Origin: Labia minor
Lineage: Eukaryota > Arthropoda > Insecta > Dermaptera > Spongiphoridae
Length of the DNA: 64,000 nt
Reading direction: 5' to 3'
Assembly (NCBI GenBank): GCA_963082975.1
Contig: OY720348.1
Location: 66,117,719-66,181,718, forward strand
Part shown: positions 40,305 through 52,800 of the stretch, in pieces
Layout: the number at the start of each line of letters is the position of its first letter
How positions within the stretch are numbered: position 1 is the first letter of the stretch
Translations under genes and position numbers: made by a program
The notes under the pieces: generated by a model
What the model was told of the DNA's origin: nothing
The model's input: the letters and a program-made list of their open reading frames with translations, nothing else
Database searches by the model: none

Positions 40305-40826
40305 TTATAATAATCGTCTTAGTTTTTGTTTATTTTTAATGTTTTGTTTCTCATGTTGAATTTGATTCGTGGTTTGTTTTAAAAATGTTTTCTTTTTTCT
40401 TGTCATTTGTCTATTTTCACTGGTTTCAACTATTCTACTATCTAAGAATTTGTTTGATTTATTTATATTTCTAGTGTTTGAATTGATGATATTAATAGAA
40501 TTAATAGAATCAATGGATTTATTCTGATAATGTCTCGTATTAATTATTTTAGAAATTTCATTCATATGAAATTCTATATCGGTATTCATGCGTCTATTAT
40601 ATGTTCTATAAGATTTTATTTTATTATATAAACGAGAATGTTTTTTAATAATACTTTTCCATTTTTTGCAGACATGATATGATTGATATAACGAAACGAT
40701 ATCTAATTTGTTAAATATAATTTCAATAATTTCGATTGGTAAATTATTTATAAAATTTTCATTAAGAATGATGGATTCTGAAAATAAAGAAAAATTGTAG
40801 GCAAATAAATCGTAATTGACATTCAT
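40305..40826 (-). CDS. F-box protein, array copy 22 (haplotype C)
   Basis: Identical protein. Unit 39299-41160 has AATAAAAAAATAATAG (about 40019) and CCCTCCATTACATCTG (about 40263, plain CCCTCTCTTACACCTG) just past the F-box stop. TATA box 41169-41176. Confidence 0.78.
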   Translation of the reverse strand: MNVNYDLFAYNFSLFSESIILNENFINNLPIEIIEIIFNKLDIVSLYQSYHVCKKWKSIIKKHSRLYNKIKSYRTYNRRMNTDIEFHMNEISKIINTRHYQNKSIDSINSINIINSNTRNINKSNKFLDSRIVETSENRQMTRKKKTFLKQTTNQIQHEKQNIKNKQKLRRLL

Positions 40827-42166
40827 TATGTTAGTGAAAAGAATAACTTTGATATACCTACAATAGATAATAATAAATAAAATTGATAATTCAATGAAAG
40901 AAAAAGAGAATTATGTTTGAAGAATAATTTGTAAGTTATTTTAGAAGAAAAATATTATTTTTCTGAAAATATAATATAAATAATAATTACAATGAAATGA
41001 AATAAATATATATATAAAAATAATTAATCCACAGAGTCGATAAAGAATGAAATTAAAAAGAATCAATATTTAATGAGTAAATAGAAATTGTACTAAAACT
41101 ATTTTGATAATGTGTGTATCGGCTATGAAGTCCGGAGACAAAGTGAAATCCATGTATAGTCCAGGCTGTATTTATAGCAAAATTCACAGGTACAGTCGCA
41201 TGCTAATAGAAGTAACTATTTAGAGTCAGTGAAAAAAAAATTAATCAAATAACTTTTTAAAAAACATTATTTAAAAATAAATAATAAATATTTAAAAATA
41301 AAAAAAAAAATTAAAAAATAATAATATTAATTTAATCTTTATTGTTTTTGAACATTCACACATAATTTTATTTATTAATTTTAATGAATTATTTTGTTTG
41401 TTGTTATTAAATTATTTGTTTAAGAACATATTTCTATCATATTCTAATTAAATTGTTTTTTACTTTATTAGTAATATTTTTTATAAAAAAAACACAACTG
41501 AATTTTAAAATACTTGAAATGAATAAAATATTATATTTTAAATTATTTGTCAATCTAATGAAATATAATGACAACGAATTAATAAAATTTTTGTGATTTT
41601 CAGATATAAATTTAGAGATATATCTACATATTAATTGAAAATAGTACAGTTTAAAGAATGGTAGTATCAAACTAAAGAAAAACAATTAAATAAATATTTT
41701 TTATTTTCAAGTACAACTATTGAAAAAAGCAAAATCTGCATACAAGTGAGTATAATAAATAAAAATGTAAATAGAATAAAGGAAATATATAAGGTTAAAC
41801 TAAAATAAATGAAATAATAAGAAATATTTTTCAAACTTGAGATTTTTATTCAAATTTTTGAGGTAAAAGTAACAAACAAAATAAAAAAATAATAGAAATT
41901 GTTAGAATAAATAAATTTATTGTTTCAAATAATAGGAATGTTTACATAATGAAAACTAATAAAAATAGGAAAGTATTATAAATAAATAAATAAATAAATA
42001 AAAAAAAGGAAAAATGTTTAAATAGAGAAATTATTTTTAGTACATGTTAATAAATAATAAATCTTTTTGATAAGGAGATGTATTAATTAAATTATATCAA
42101 CTCGAAGGAAAAAATAATATATTTCCCTCCATTACATCTGTCATGTTAATATCTCTTATATATTAA

Positions 42167-42688
42167 TTATAATAATCGTCTTAGTTTTTGTTTATTTTTA
42201 ATGTTTTGTTTCTCATGTTGAATTTGATTCGTGGTTTGTTTTAAAAATGTTTTCTTTTTTCTTGTCATTTGTCTATTTTCACTGGTTTCAACTATTCTAC
42301 TATCTAAGAATTTGTTTGATTTATTTATATTTCTAGTGTTTGAATTGATGATATTAATAGAATTAATAGAATCAATGGATTTATTCTGATAATGTCTCGT
42401 ATTAATTATTTTAGAAATTTCATTCATATGAAATTCTATATCGGTATTCATGCGTCTATTATATGTTCTATAAGATTTTATTTTATTATATAAACGAGAA
42501 TGTTTTTTAATAATACTTTTCCATTTTTTGCAGACATGATATGATTGATATAACGAAACGATATCTAATTTGTTAAATATAATTTCAATAATTTCGATTG
42601 GTAAATTATTTATAAAATTTTCATTAAGAATGATGGATTCTGAAAATAAAGAAAAATTGTAGGCAAATAAATCGTAATTGACATTCAT
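42167..42688 (-). CDS. F-box protein, array copy 23 (haplotype C)
   Basis: Identical protein. Unit 41161-43022 repeats both haplotype-C markers of its neighbour unit 22. TATA box 43031-43038. Confidence 0.78.
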   Translation of the reverse strand: MNVNYDLFAYNFSLFSESIILNENFINNLPIEIIEIIFNKLDIVSLYQSYHVCKKWKSIIKKHSRLYNKIKSYRTYNRRMNTDIEFHMNEISKIINTRHYQNKSIDSINSINIINSNTRNINKSNKFLDSRIVETSENRQMTRKKKTFLKQTTNQIQHEKQNIKNKQKLRRLL

Positions 42689-44029
42689 TATGTTAGTGAA
42701 AAGAATAACTTTGATATACCTACAATAGATAATAATAAATAAAATTGATAATTCAATGAAAGAAAAAGAGAATTATGTTTGAAGAATAATTTGTAAGTTA
42801 TTTTAGAAGAAAAATATTATTTTTCTGAAAATATAATATAAATAATAATTACAATGAAATGAAATAAATATATATATAAAAATAATTAATCCACAGAGTC
42901 GATAAAGAATGAAATTAAAAAGAATCAATATTTAATGAGTAAATAGAAATTGTACTAAAACTATTTTGATAATGTGTGTATCGGCTATGAAGTCCGGAGA
43001 CAAAGTGAAATCCATGTATAGTCCAGGCTGTATTTATAGCAAAATTCACAGGTACAGTCGCATGCTAATAGAAGTAACTATTTAGAGTCAGTGAAAAAAA
43101 AATTAATCAAATAACTTTTTAAAAAACATTATTTAAAAATAAATAATAAATATTTAAAAATAAAAAAAAAAATTAAAAAATAATAATATTAATTTAATCT
43201 TTATTGTTTTTGAACATTCACACATAATTTTATTTATTAATTTTAATGAATTATTTTGTTTGTTGTTATTAAATTATTTGTTTAAGAACATATTTCTATC
43301 ATATTCTAATTAAATTGTTTTTTACTTTATTAGTAATATTTTTTATAAAAAAAACACAACTGAATTTTAAAATACTTGAAATGAATAAAATATTATATTT
43401 TAAATTATTTGTCAATCTAATGAAATATAATGACAACGAATTAATAAAATTTTTGTGATTTTCAGATATAAATTTAGAGATATATCTACATATTAATTGA
43501 AAATAGTACAGTTTAAAGAATGGTATTATCAAACTAAAGAAAAACAATTAAATAAATATTTTTTATTTTCAAGTACAACTATTGAAAAAAGCAAAATCTG
43601 CATACAAGTGAGTATAATAAATAAAAATGTAAATAGAATAAAGGAAATATATAAGGTTAAACTAAAATAAATGAAATAATAAGAAATATTTTTCAAACTT
43701 GAGATTTTTATTCAAATTTTTGAGGTAAAAGTAACAAACAAAATAAAATTATAATAGAAATTGTTAGAATAAATAAATTTATTGTTTCAAATAATAGGAA
43801 TGTTTACATAATGAAAACTAATAAAAATAGGAAAGTATTATAAATAAATAAATAAATAAATAAAAAAAAAGGAAAAATGTTTAAATAGAGAAATTATTTT
43901 TAGTACATGTTAATAAATAATAAATCTTTTTGATAAGGAGATGTATTAATTAAATTATATCAACTCGAAGGAAAAAATAATATATTTCCCTCTCTTACAC
44001 CTGTCATGTTAATATCTCTTATATATTAA

Positions 44030-44551
44030 TTATAATAATCGTCTTAGTTTTTGTTTATTTTTAATGTTTTGTTTCTCATGTTGAATTTGATTCGTGGTTT
44101 GTTTTAAAAATGTTTTCTTTTTTCTTGTCATTTGTCTATTTTCACTGGTTTCAACTATTCTACTATCTAAGAATTTGTTTGATTTATTTATATTTCTAGT
44201 GTTTGAATTGATGATATTAATAGAATTAATAGAATCAATGGATTTATTCTGATAATGTCTCGTATTAATTATTTTAGAAATTTCATTCATATGAAATTCT
44301 ATATCGGTATTCATGCGTCTATTATATGTTCTATAAGATTTTATTTTATTATATAAACGAGAATGTTTTTTAATAATACTTTTCCATTTTTTGCAGACAT
44401 GATATGATTGATATAACGAAACGATATCTAATTTGTTAAATATAATTTCAATAATTTCGATTGGTAAATTATTTATAAAATTTTCATTAAGAATGATGGA
44501 TTCTGAAAATAAAGAAAAATTGTAGGCAAATAAATCGTAATTGACATTCAT
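44030..44551 (-). CDS. F-box protein, array copy 24 (haplotype B)
   Basis: Identical protein. Unit 43023-44885 returns to the GGTATTATC marker, with the longer A-run. TATA box 44894-44901. Confidence 0.78.
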   Translation of the reverse strand: MNVNYDLFAYNFSLFSESIILNENFINNLPIEIIEIIFNKLDIVSLYQSYHVCKKWKSIIKKHSRLYNKIKSYRTYNRRMNTDIEFHMNEISKIINTRHYQNKSIDSINSINIINSNTRNINKSNKFLDSRIVETSENRQMTRKKKTFLKQTTNQIQHEKQNIKNKQKLRRLL

Positions 44552-45891
44552 TATGTTAGTGAAAAGAATAACTTTGATATACCTACAATAGATAATAATA
44601 AATAAAATTGATAATTCAATGAAAGAAAAAGAGAATTATGTTTGAAGAATAATTTGTAAGTTATTTTAGAAGAAAAATATTATTTTTCTGAAAATATAAT
44701 ATAAATAATAATTACAATGAAATGAAATAAATATATATATAAAAATAATTAATCCACAGAGTCGATAAAGAATGAAATTAAAAAGAATCAATATTTAATG
44801 AGTAAATAGAAATTGTACTAAAACTATTTTGATAATGTGTGTATCGGCTATGAAGTCCGGAGACAAAGTGAAATCCATGTATAGTCCAGGCTGTATTTAT
44901 AGCAAAATTCACAGGTACAGTCGCATGCTAATAGAAGTAACTATTTAGAGTCAGTGAAAAAAAAATTAATCAAATAACTTTTTAAAAAACATTATTTAAA
45001 AATAAATAATAAATATTTAAAAATAAAAAAAAAAATTAAAAAATAATAATATTAATTTAATCTTTATTGTTTTTGAACATTCACACATAATTTTATTTAT
45101 TAATTTTAATGAATTATTTTGTTTGTTGTTATTAAATTATTTGTTTAAGAACATATTTCTATCATATTCTAATTAAATTGTTTTTTACTTTATTAGTAAT
45201 ATTTTTTATAAAAAAAACACAACTGAATTTTAAAATACTTGAAATGAATAAAATATTATATTTTAAATTATTTGTCAATCTAATGAAATATAATGACAAC
45301 GAATTAATAAAATTTTTGTGATTTTCAGATATAAATTTAGAGATATATCTACATATTAATTGAAAATAGTACAGTTTAAAGAATGGTAGTATCAAACTAA
45401 AGAAAAACAATTAAATAAATATTTTTTATTTTCAAGTACAACTATTGAAAAAAGCAAAATCTGCATACAAGTGAGTATAATAAATAAAAATGTAAATAGA
45501 ATAAAGGAAATATATAAGGTTAAACTAAAATAAATGAAATAATAAGAAATATTTTTCAAACTTGAGATTTTTATTCAAATTTTTGAGGTAAAAGTAACAA
45601 ACAAAATAAAATTATAATAGAAATTGTTAGAATAAATAAATTTATTGTTTCAAATAATAGGAATGTTTACATAATGAAAACTAATAAAAATAGGAAAGTA
45701 TTATAAATAAATAAATAAATAAATAAAAAAAAGGAAAAATGTTTAAATAGAGAAATTATTTTTAGTACATGTTAATAAATAATAAATCTTTTTGATAAGG
45801 AGATGTATTAATTAAATTATATCAACTCGAAGGAAAAAATAATATATTTCCCTCTCTTACACCTGTCATGTTAATATCTCTTATATATTAA

Positions 45892-46413
45892 TTATAATAA
45901 TCGTCTTAGTTTTTGTTTATTTTTAATGTTTTGTTTCTCATGTTGAATTTGATTCGTGGTTTGTTTTAAAAATGTTTTCTTTTTTCTTGTCATTTGTCTA
46001 TTTTCACTGGTTTCAACTATTCTACTATCTAAGAATTTGTTTGATTTATTTATATTTCTAGTGTTTGAATTGATGATATTAATAGAATTAATAGAATCAA
46101 TGGATTTATTCTGATAATGTCTCGTATTAATTATTTTAGAAATTTCATTCATATGAAATTCTATATCGGTATTCATGCGTCTATTATATGTTCTATAAGA
46201 TTTTATTTTATTATATAAACGAGAATGTTTTTTAATAATACTTTTCCATTTTTTGCAGACATGATATGATTGATATAACGAAACGATATCTAATTTGTTA
46301 AATATAATTTCAATAATTTCGATTGGTAAATTATTTATAAAATTTTCATTAAGAATGATGGATTCTGAAAATAAAGAAAAATTGTAGGCAAATAAATCGT
46401 AATTGACATTCAT
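45892..46413 (-). CDS. F-box protein, array copy 25 (right-most)
   Basis: Identical protein. Unit 44886-46747, plain haplotype. Its promoter (TATA 46756-46763, start about 46731) is supplied by the truncated unit 26, so the last gene of the array is still equipped for transcription. Confidence 0.78.
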   Translation of the reverse strand: MNVNYDLFAYNFSLFSESIILNENFINNLPIEIIEIIFNKLDIVSLYQSYHVCKKWKSIIKKHSRLYNKIKSYRTYNRRMNTDIEFHMNEISKIINTRHYQNKSIDSINSINIINSNTRNINKSNKFLDSRIVETSENRQMTRKKKTFLKQTTNQIQHEKQNIKNKQKLRRLL

Positions 46414-46747
46414 TATGTTAGTGAAAAGAATAACTTTGATATACCTACAATAGATAATAATAAATAAAATTGATAATTCAATGAAAGAAAAAGAGAATTA
46501 TGTTTGAAGAATAATTTGTAAGTTATTTTAGAAGAAAAATATTATTTTTCTGAAAATATAATATAAATAATAATTACAATGAAATGAAATAAATATATAT
46601 ATAAAAATAATTAATCCACAGAGTCGATAAAGAATGAAATTAAAAAGAATCAATATTTAATGAGTAAATAGAAATTGTACTAAAACTATTTTGATAATGT
46701 GTGTATCGGCTATGAAGTCCGGAGACAAAGTGAAATCCATGTATAGT

Positions 46748-47355
46748 CCAGGCTGTATTTATAGCAAAATTCACAGGTACAGTCGCATGCTAATAGAAGT
46801 AACTATTTAGAGTCAGTGAAAAAAAAATTAATCAAATAACTTTTTAAAAAACATTATTTAAAAATAAATAATAAATATTTAAAAATAAAAAAAAAAATTA
46901 AAAAATAATAATATTAATTTAATCTTTATTGTTTTTGAACATTCACACATAATTTTATTTATTAATTTTAATGAATTATTTTGTTTGTTGTTATTAAATT
47001 ATTTGTTTAAGAACATATTTCTATCACATATTCTAATTAAATTGTTTTTTACTTTATTAGTAATATTTTTTATAAAAAAAACACAACTGAATTTTAAAAT
47101 ACTTGAAATGAATAAAATATTATATTTTAAATTATTTGTCAATCTAATGAAATATAATGACAACGAATTAATAAAATTTTTGTGATTTTCAGATATAAAT
47201 TTAGAGATATATCTACATATTAATTGAAAATAGTACAGTTTAAAGAATGGTAGTATCAAACTAAAGAAAAACAATTAAATAAATATTTTTTATTTTCAAG
47301 TACAACTATTGAAAAAAGCAAAATCTGCATACAAGTGAGTATAATAAATAAAAAT
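46748..47355. repeat. Truncated unit 26 and right edge of the array
   Basis: The sequence follows the unit, including the CA insertion at about 47027, until AATAAAAAT at 47355, where it switches to unrelated AT-rich DNA. It lacks the F-box frame but keeps the promoter for copy 25. No target duplication or transposon end is obvious at the break. Confidence 0.95.
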
Positions 47356-48228
47356 ATTTTATTTATTTTTAGAAAATTATTCTTATTATTTTTATATACA
47401 CCATATATTTAATTAATATAAATAAACAATTATTATAAATTGGAGTTTTAAATTAATAGTAAAATACTTTAAATGCTAGATGTTTTTTTATTATTTTGGA
47501 TATCATGTATCATTATATATATATATATTTTCACACAGACTCTTGGTCACCCAGACTAGGACTTCAAATCCTTTTCAGTGTTAACATTAAAGACATTCTT
47601 AAATGATAATTTTACTACATTTGTCTCATTTGGAGGGAGGCTCTCATTATATACGCTCTTATAGGGAATCAAATCTACCTAATATAATAATTAACATAAA
47701 AAAATGAGAAATCAGTTTAATTAATTAACTTTCATTATTTAAATTTAATTTGCATATAAATTTTTTATACGTATGGATATTTTTTCATAAATTTGATCAC
47801 AATTAACCACTATAATTTTTAATTAAATTTACTAAATGTAAAATATCTATGAATAGAAATATAACATATAACATATATATATATACCTAAGTATTAAAAT
47901 AGGATTTTATTTTTAATTTATTTATCGTATTTATTATGTAGATAAAATTTGTGATAATATATTATATCATTAGTAGATTAATACTTTCATTATAGGTTTA
48001 CATTATATAAGTTATATAAAACTATTCCAATTTCCAATCATAAATTTATAGTAAAAATCATTTTTAGAAAATACTAATTTTTATTGTTTTGATATAAAAA
48101 TTAATATGTAAATTGACATTGAAATAGTATTTTAAATAAGTTTATTTTTTTATTTTCATTTTTTAAAATAATAAAACTAATAATTAGTGAATTGATAATT
48201 GTACCTAACATCAGTCATTTTAAAATAC
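47356..48228. other. Unique AT-rich flank, no gene seen
   Basis: The sequence no longer resembles the array. It holds short AT microsatellites (for example 47514-47529 and 47873-47884). I see no long frame, conserved domain or inverted-repeat element. Confidence 0.6.
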
Positions 48229-48647
48229 CGCCATTAGGGAAAGCGATCTCGACATTAGCCAATGACGCAATTATTCCATTTTGTTTAGAATGTCAGCTTC
48301 AATTGTAATTTTTAATCACGTTTTTACTCAAATGATTCGTAATATTACTTTTGCTATCATGCAATTATTAATAATTTGAAAATTTGAATTATATATTTTA
48401 AAATTTTAAAAGTGAATCAATTATTTCGATGCCATTTTGATGTAATCATAATTTTAATTGTGTTCTTTATGTTATTTTAAAAATATTTATTTATTTAAAT
48501 TAAAACTCTCTTTTTTTATTTAATGAAAATTAATTTGTTGTAATTTTGATATAGTGAAAGTGTTTTGTATATAAGTAATATTATTTTCATAAATGTATTA
48601 ATATTTGCTTGTTTTTCTTCATGGCTTGAAATTTTCTTTGAAACTTG
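48229..48647 (+). promoter_or_regulatory. Possible promoter and untranslated leader exon
   Basis: A CCAAT box (48259-48263) overlaps TGACGCAA (48263-48270), a CRE/C/EBP-like site, in a slightly less AT-rich island. Farther on, AAACTTG/gtaagc at 48647/48648 is a good 5' splice site. Together they could be the start of the spliced gene proposed at 49884-53674. The only ATG near the donor (48621) is followed at once by TGA, so the exon would be untranslated. No start site can be fixed. Confidence 0.2.
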
Positions 48648-49428
48648 GTAAGCTTATTTTATTTTTTTATTTATTGGTATAATAATTCATGATTGATTCA
48701 TTAAAAAGTTTCAGTTGAATATTATTACTAGCATCTTTTTTTATATATGAGTATTAAATAAAACTATTAGTGCCATTTTTATTTGAAGTTGTCAAATCTT
48801 AATTTAATTTAAATTTTAAATTGATTGAATGAAATAAAAATTTACTATTTGCCTAGATTATAACAAATTAATAGAAAGTCTAAAAATTATATCCTAAATT
48901 TTTACTATTTTTGTTAAATTAGAGAATCTCAACTTTTCATTTTTTCCCCTCTTCAATTTTGTTTATTCAAAAACCTTCAAAAACAATTAGATGATTTTAT
49001 TTAAGTATTTCGAATATTTTTCTTTCTTTTTTTTTTTGAGAATCCCAAGTTTGTTTAAATATATAAACAAAATTGATGTAGTACGGATTTAGGTATAATA
49101 ATATCCAGAGGATTTTCTATTTATCTACTTACTATTAATAATAATAATCCTAATGAAAAGTAAAATAAGATGAAAATTTCTTTCTATAAAATATGTAATT
49201 TGTTTTCAATTTTCTATTTGCTATCCTAAATCAACTCCCGAATTTCCCAATGGTGGAATACCTGTTCTACCTTTTTATTTAAGCCACGTCCCCTCCTTTG
49301 GTGTTGGTTCATCGAAATGCTTCCAGTTTGGTTAGTGATCAGGAAGCATGGATGGATGGTCAAGTGTTTTTGTTTTGTAAAAAAAACATGTAAATCGAAT
49401 ATCAATGGTTTTATATGCAAACTTTAAT

Positions 49429-49530
49429 CCTTTTTATCTCTTAAACTAGAAGCGACCCACAAAAATTGCATAAGAAAAGTTTATTTGGAATTAAAAAAGT
49501 AACCCACTGGTAAAGTTTTCTCCAAATCAA
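49429..49530. repeat. Degenerate dispersed repeat Y, copy 1
   Basis: TTTTTATCTC(T/G)TAAACT, GGAAT(T/C)AAAAAAG and AA(C/T)CCACTG(G/T)TAAAGTTTT recur in the same order and spacing at 56900-56993. The copies are strongly diverged. The family is not recognised. Confidence 0.6.
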
Positions 49531-49883
49531 TGTCTCGATAACTCGATTGAATAATTACCAAAAAACTAATTTATTAAATATTTCTTCTAATACGCCGGTA
49601 TATATAACTATTTTTAATAAGTATATTCCCTCTCCCACCCTCTCTTGGGAAATCGCTCTTAGATTTATTTCTAAATGAATTGAAATAATATTTTGATTTA
49701 ATATTTAAATAGAAGCCCCGCCTTTCCTAAACATACCCCCTTTGTTTTTTTTTCAATTCAAATAAATTTATAATTTTATATTAAATTAACAAATGAAATA
49801 AAATCTTTTGTTTTAGACAATGCAGCATTTCAACCATCCAAATTCATCAACTTTTTGCATTTCGCTACATCCTTGCATCTTCA

Positions 49884-52800
49884 ATGTTAGCCATCTTTTT
49901 TGCAGTCTCCTCATCAGCACCCACCTTTGAAACGGTAAGTAATCCTCCATTCTTTTGATGGTATTCAAGATAGAATTTATAGAAATATTAATTGTTTACC
50001 TATCGAATGTCTGTATTTCAAAACAAATCAAATTCTCCCCAAAAGTCATATCATGTGTTAATAAAAAAGCAATCTTAATTTGTAATTTTATTTTTCAAAG
50101 TAATATTAAAATAAATATCCAGATAAATATTAAACATTCTTTATTCTCACTTTAATCTATCATGGATTTAATAATAAATCATATATTTCTAAAAGTGATT
50201 TTTTTTTTGTAATTTGGTGAAAACAGAATGGAATAGTTTAATAATAAAAGAAAATGTTTTATGCATTATACTATTTTTCGTTTAAGTTAACAGCTTTTTT
50301 TAGTGCATTTATTAATTAATTTGAATAAAACACTTTTTTTAAAATTTTTTATTAATCCTATGTATAGAATTGGAAAATCAAATTTAAAATGATTTTTTAT
50401 TTATATCATAGATTTCATAATTTTTAATTTCCATATCAGATGTTGATTTAATTTTAATTAATACTAATACTAGAATCAATTATCAACTGATTATTTATTA
50501 TTTTACCGATATTGATTAATTCGATGTAGGTATACTAAAAATAAAATAGTAAATAACCTAGAAATTTATATATAATTAATTAATGTAATTATAATCTGGC
50601 TCGTTAAATTATAGAATACAGTTTATTCTGTACGTTTGTTATTGGCATATAAAATATTTTTTTATGATTGAAGAATTGGAGGGGGTTACTTACACATACT
50701 TGAATTTAAGTTGCTTCCTGTTTTTTTTTTCTTTACCCGGCGTTCTGGGACTTGTTCAATAATAATATATCATGGATTTTATATTTTTTATAATATTATC
50801 AATTCTCAATTATAAAATATAGTAGCTAACTAACCTCTCTAAATAATAATAATAATGATATTATTAATCTTTTGTTTTATCTTAATAATAATTTCAAATA
50901 GTTATTCAGAATCAAAACAAAATTGATTAATCAAATTGAATAAAAGTAAGTCACTTATGAGATTTAGTCTTAAACCTTTGAATAAAATTACTTACCTATT
51001 ATTACTTACCCTCCAAGGATTACTGGCAGTTTGATGGTCAACTTTTTCTAAAATTGTCCTTAAATCTTGTGTTTATAATAATTCTCATTAATCAATAAAT
51101 TCATATTAATACTTTTTATATTGAAGTAACTTGGTTTAATTTTTAAAAATTATATATTTTTAATATAAAGAAACAACAATAACTATCGAATAATGTATTC
51201 TCTTCTTATTATTAATATTAATGTATAATATATATATATTCAATTAAAATAATACTTTGTGTTCAGAATTATAAAATAATTAATAATAAACTATAAAACA
51301 ACTGTTATTTTTCTTATTTCTTTAAAAAAATAAAAATTGGTTTGGTTGACCGTAAAAGGGATAATAAAGGAAATAAAGGATTTTTAATTGGGTTTATTTA
51401 TTTGTTCTTAATAATAGCGTATCTTAAATAATCACAAATTATAGAAATATTTTTGCTTTTATTCAACATATTTAAAATAGTTATAAAGTTACAAATTGCT
51501 TAGACAAAAAAAAAAAATAAATACAATTATTAATATATTAATTTTTTTTTTTACAAATATGCATATATGGAAATTAAAATGATTGAAATGATTAATGAAA
51601 TTATCACATAGCTAGGTCTCCCGTAATAAAATAAAAAAATAAAATATAAATACATGTTTTATAGTATATTTGAGGGTTTTAGTTACATAAATGCGTAATA
51701 TATAACTAAGTTATACTATAATTATTAGGAGTATTTATTTTAAAATAATATAATTTGATTTTTTTTTTGTTTTCAAGTTAACTAATAATATGGCAGGATC
51801 ATGATAAATAAATATATATATTTAAGATTTAAGATGTAGGTATTATCTTTATCTTATTACAACTATTATATAAACTATTATAAATGATTTAAAAAAATTA
51901 AAGATTCATATTGAATAATAAAAAAAATGCCAAATAGATTAAATTTTTTATTATTTTTTTAATTAAATATATATATTAATTGATAATACAAATGACAGAC
52001 ACTATAATATATTTTATAAGAAAACAATTTGATATTTAGAATAATGCATGTGGATAAATAAATAAATAAATATATTAATAAAACTGTTTTTATTAACTCT
52101 AGATTTATTTTACAAAAATTAAAAAAAAATCTCTTCATGGGTTAAAATAAATTTAATTAAAAACTTAATGTATATTGTTTTAAGCTTTTTTGCATCTAAT
52201 TTTCAATACATATAAATATTTATAAATTGCAATGCAAAAAACAAAATAATATATATATATGTAAAATAATTATTAGCAAATTCATTTTTATTAATATAAT
52301 TTATTTAATTTAATAAGTACACTTATTAATAAATAAATAATACATATATATATATTTTATTTCAAGATGAGTTTTTCATTAAGAAAATATAATGAAAATT
52401 CATCTTGTATTATATATACATATATATAGGTCTTGTATATATATTTCAACCCAATTAACAGTGTTGAAAGAAAAAAATACAAGTTCAAAAATATATATAT
52501 AATAATTCAATTAATATTAAAATTAAAAAATCACATTTAAAAGTCAAAAGGAAAGAATCTTGTTTGGTTTAATATTAATATAATATAATTTATTTAATTT
52601 AATAAGTACACTTATTAATAAATAAATAATACATATATATATATTTTATTTCAAGATGAGTTTTTCATTAAGAAAATATAATGAAAATTCATCTTGTATT
52701 ATATATACATATATATAGGTCTTGTATATATATTTCAACCCAATTAACAGTGTTGAAAGAAAAAAATACAAGTTCAAAAATATATATATAATAATTCAAT

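Larger units (their letters stand above)
1..47355 (-). repeat. Tandem macrosatellite array of F-box gene units, about 1862 bp each
   Basis: The same sequence of about 1862 bp recurs head to tail without spacers. Taking the start of each unit at the motif CCAGGCTGTATTTATAGC, units begin at 1, 1864, 3726, (about 5521, head deleted), 7291, 9498, 11361, 13222, 15084, 16946, 18810, 20672, 22537, 24401, 26263, 28127, 29989, 31851, 33713, 35575, 37437, 39299, 41161, 43023, 44886 and 46748. The last unit stops after about 608 bp at 47355. The units are nearly identical: differences seen by eye are a handful of substitutions, a CA insertion and A-run length changes. Each unit holds an F-box ORF on the minus strand (about unit position 1007-1529), a core promoter at the unit boundary and an (AAAT)n tract near unit position 820. 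The left edge is outside the window, so the true copy number is unknown. Confidence 0.98.

Noticed and set aside
1-47355. The array as a CRISPR, rDNA or viral concatemer
   Set aside because: Units are 1.86 kb without short spacer-repeat structure, contain no rRNA sequence and carry no viral replication or structural gene; only an F-box ORF is present.
49226-49420. 64-codon minus-strand frame
   Set aside because: No recognisable motif, no splice or promoter context, isolated in AT-rich DNA.
51012-51048. 37-nt minus-strand mini-exon between TTTTAG and GTAAGTAAT
   Set aside because: Splice-like words are frequent in this composition and no partner exons were found.
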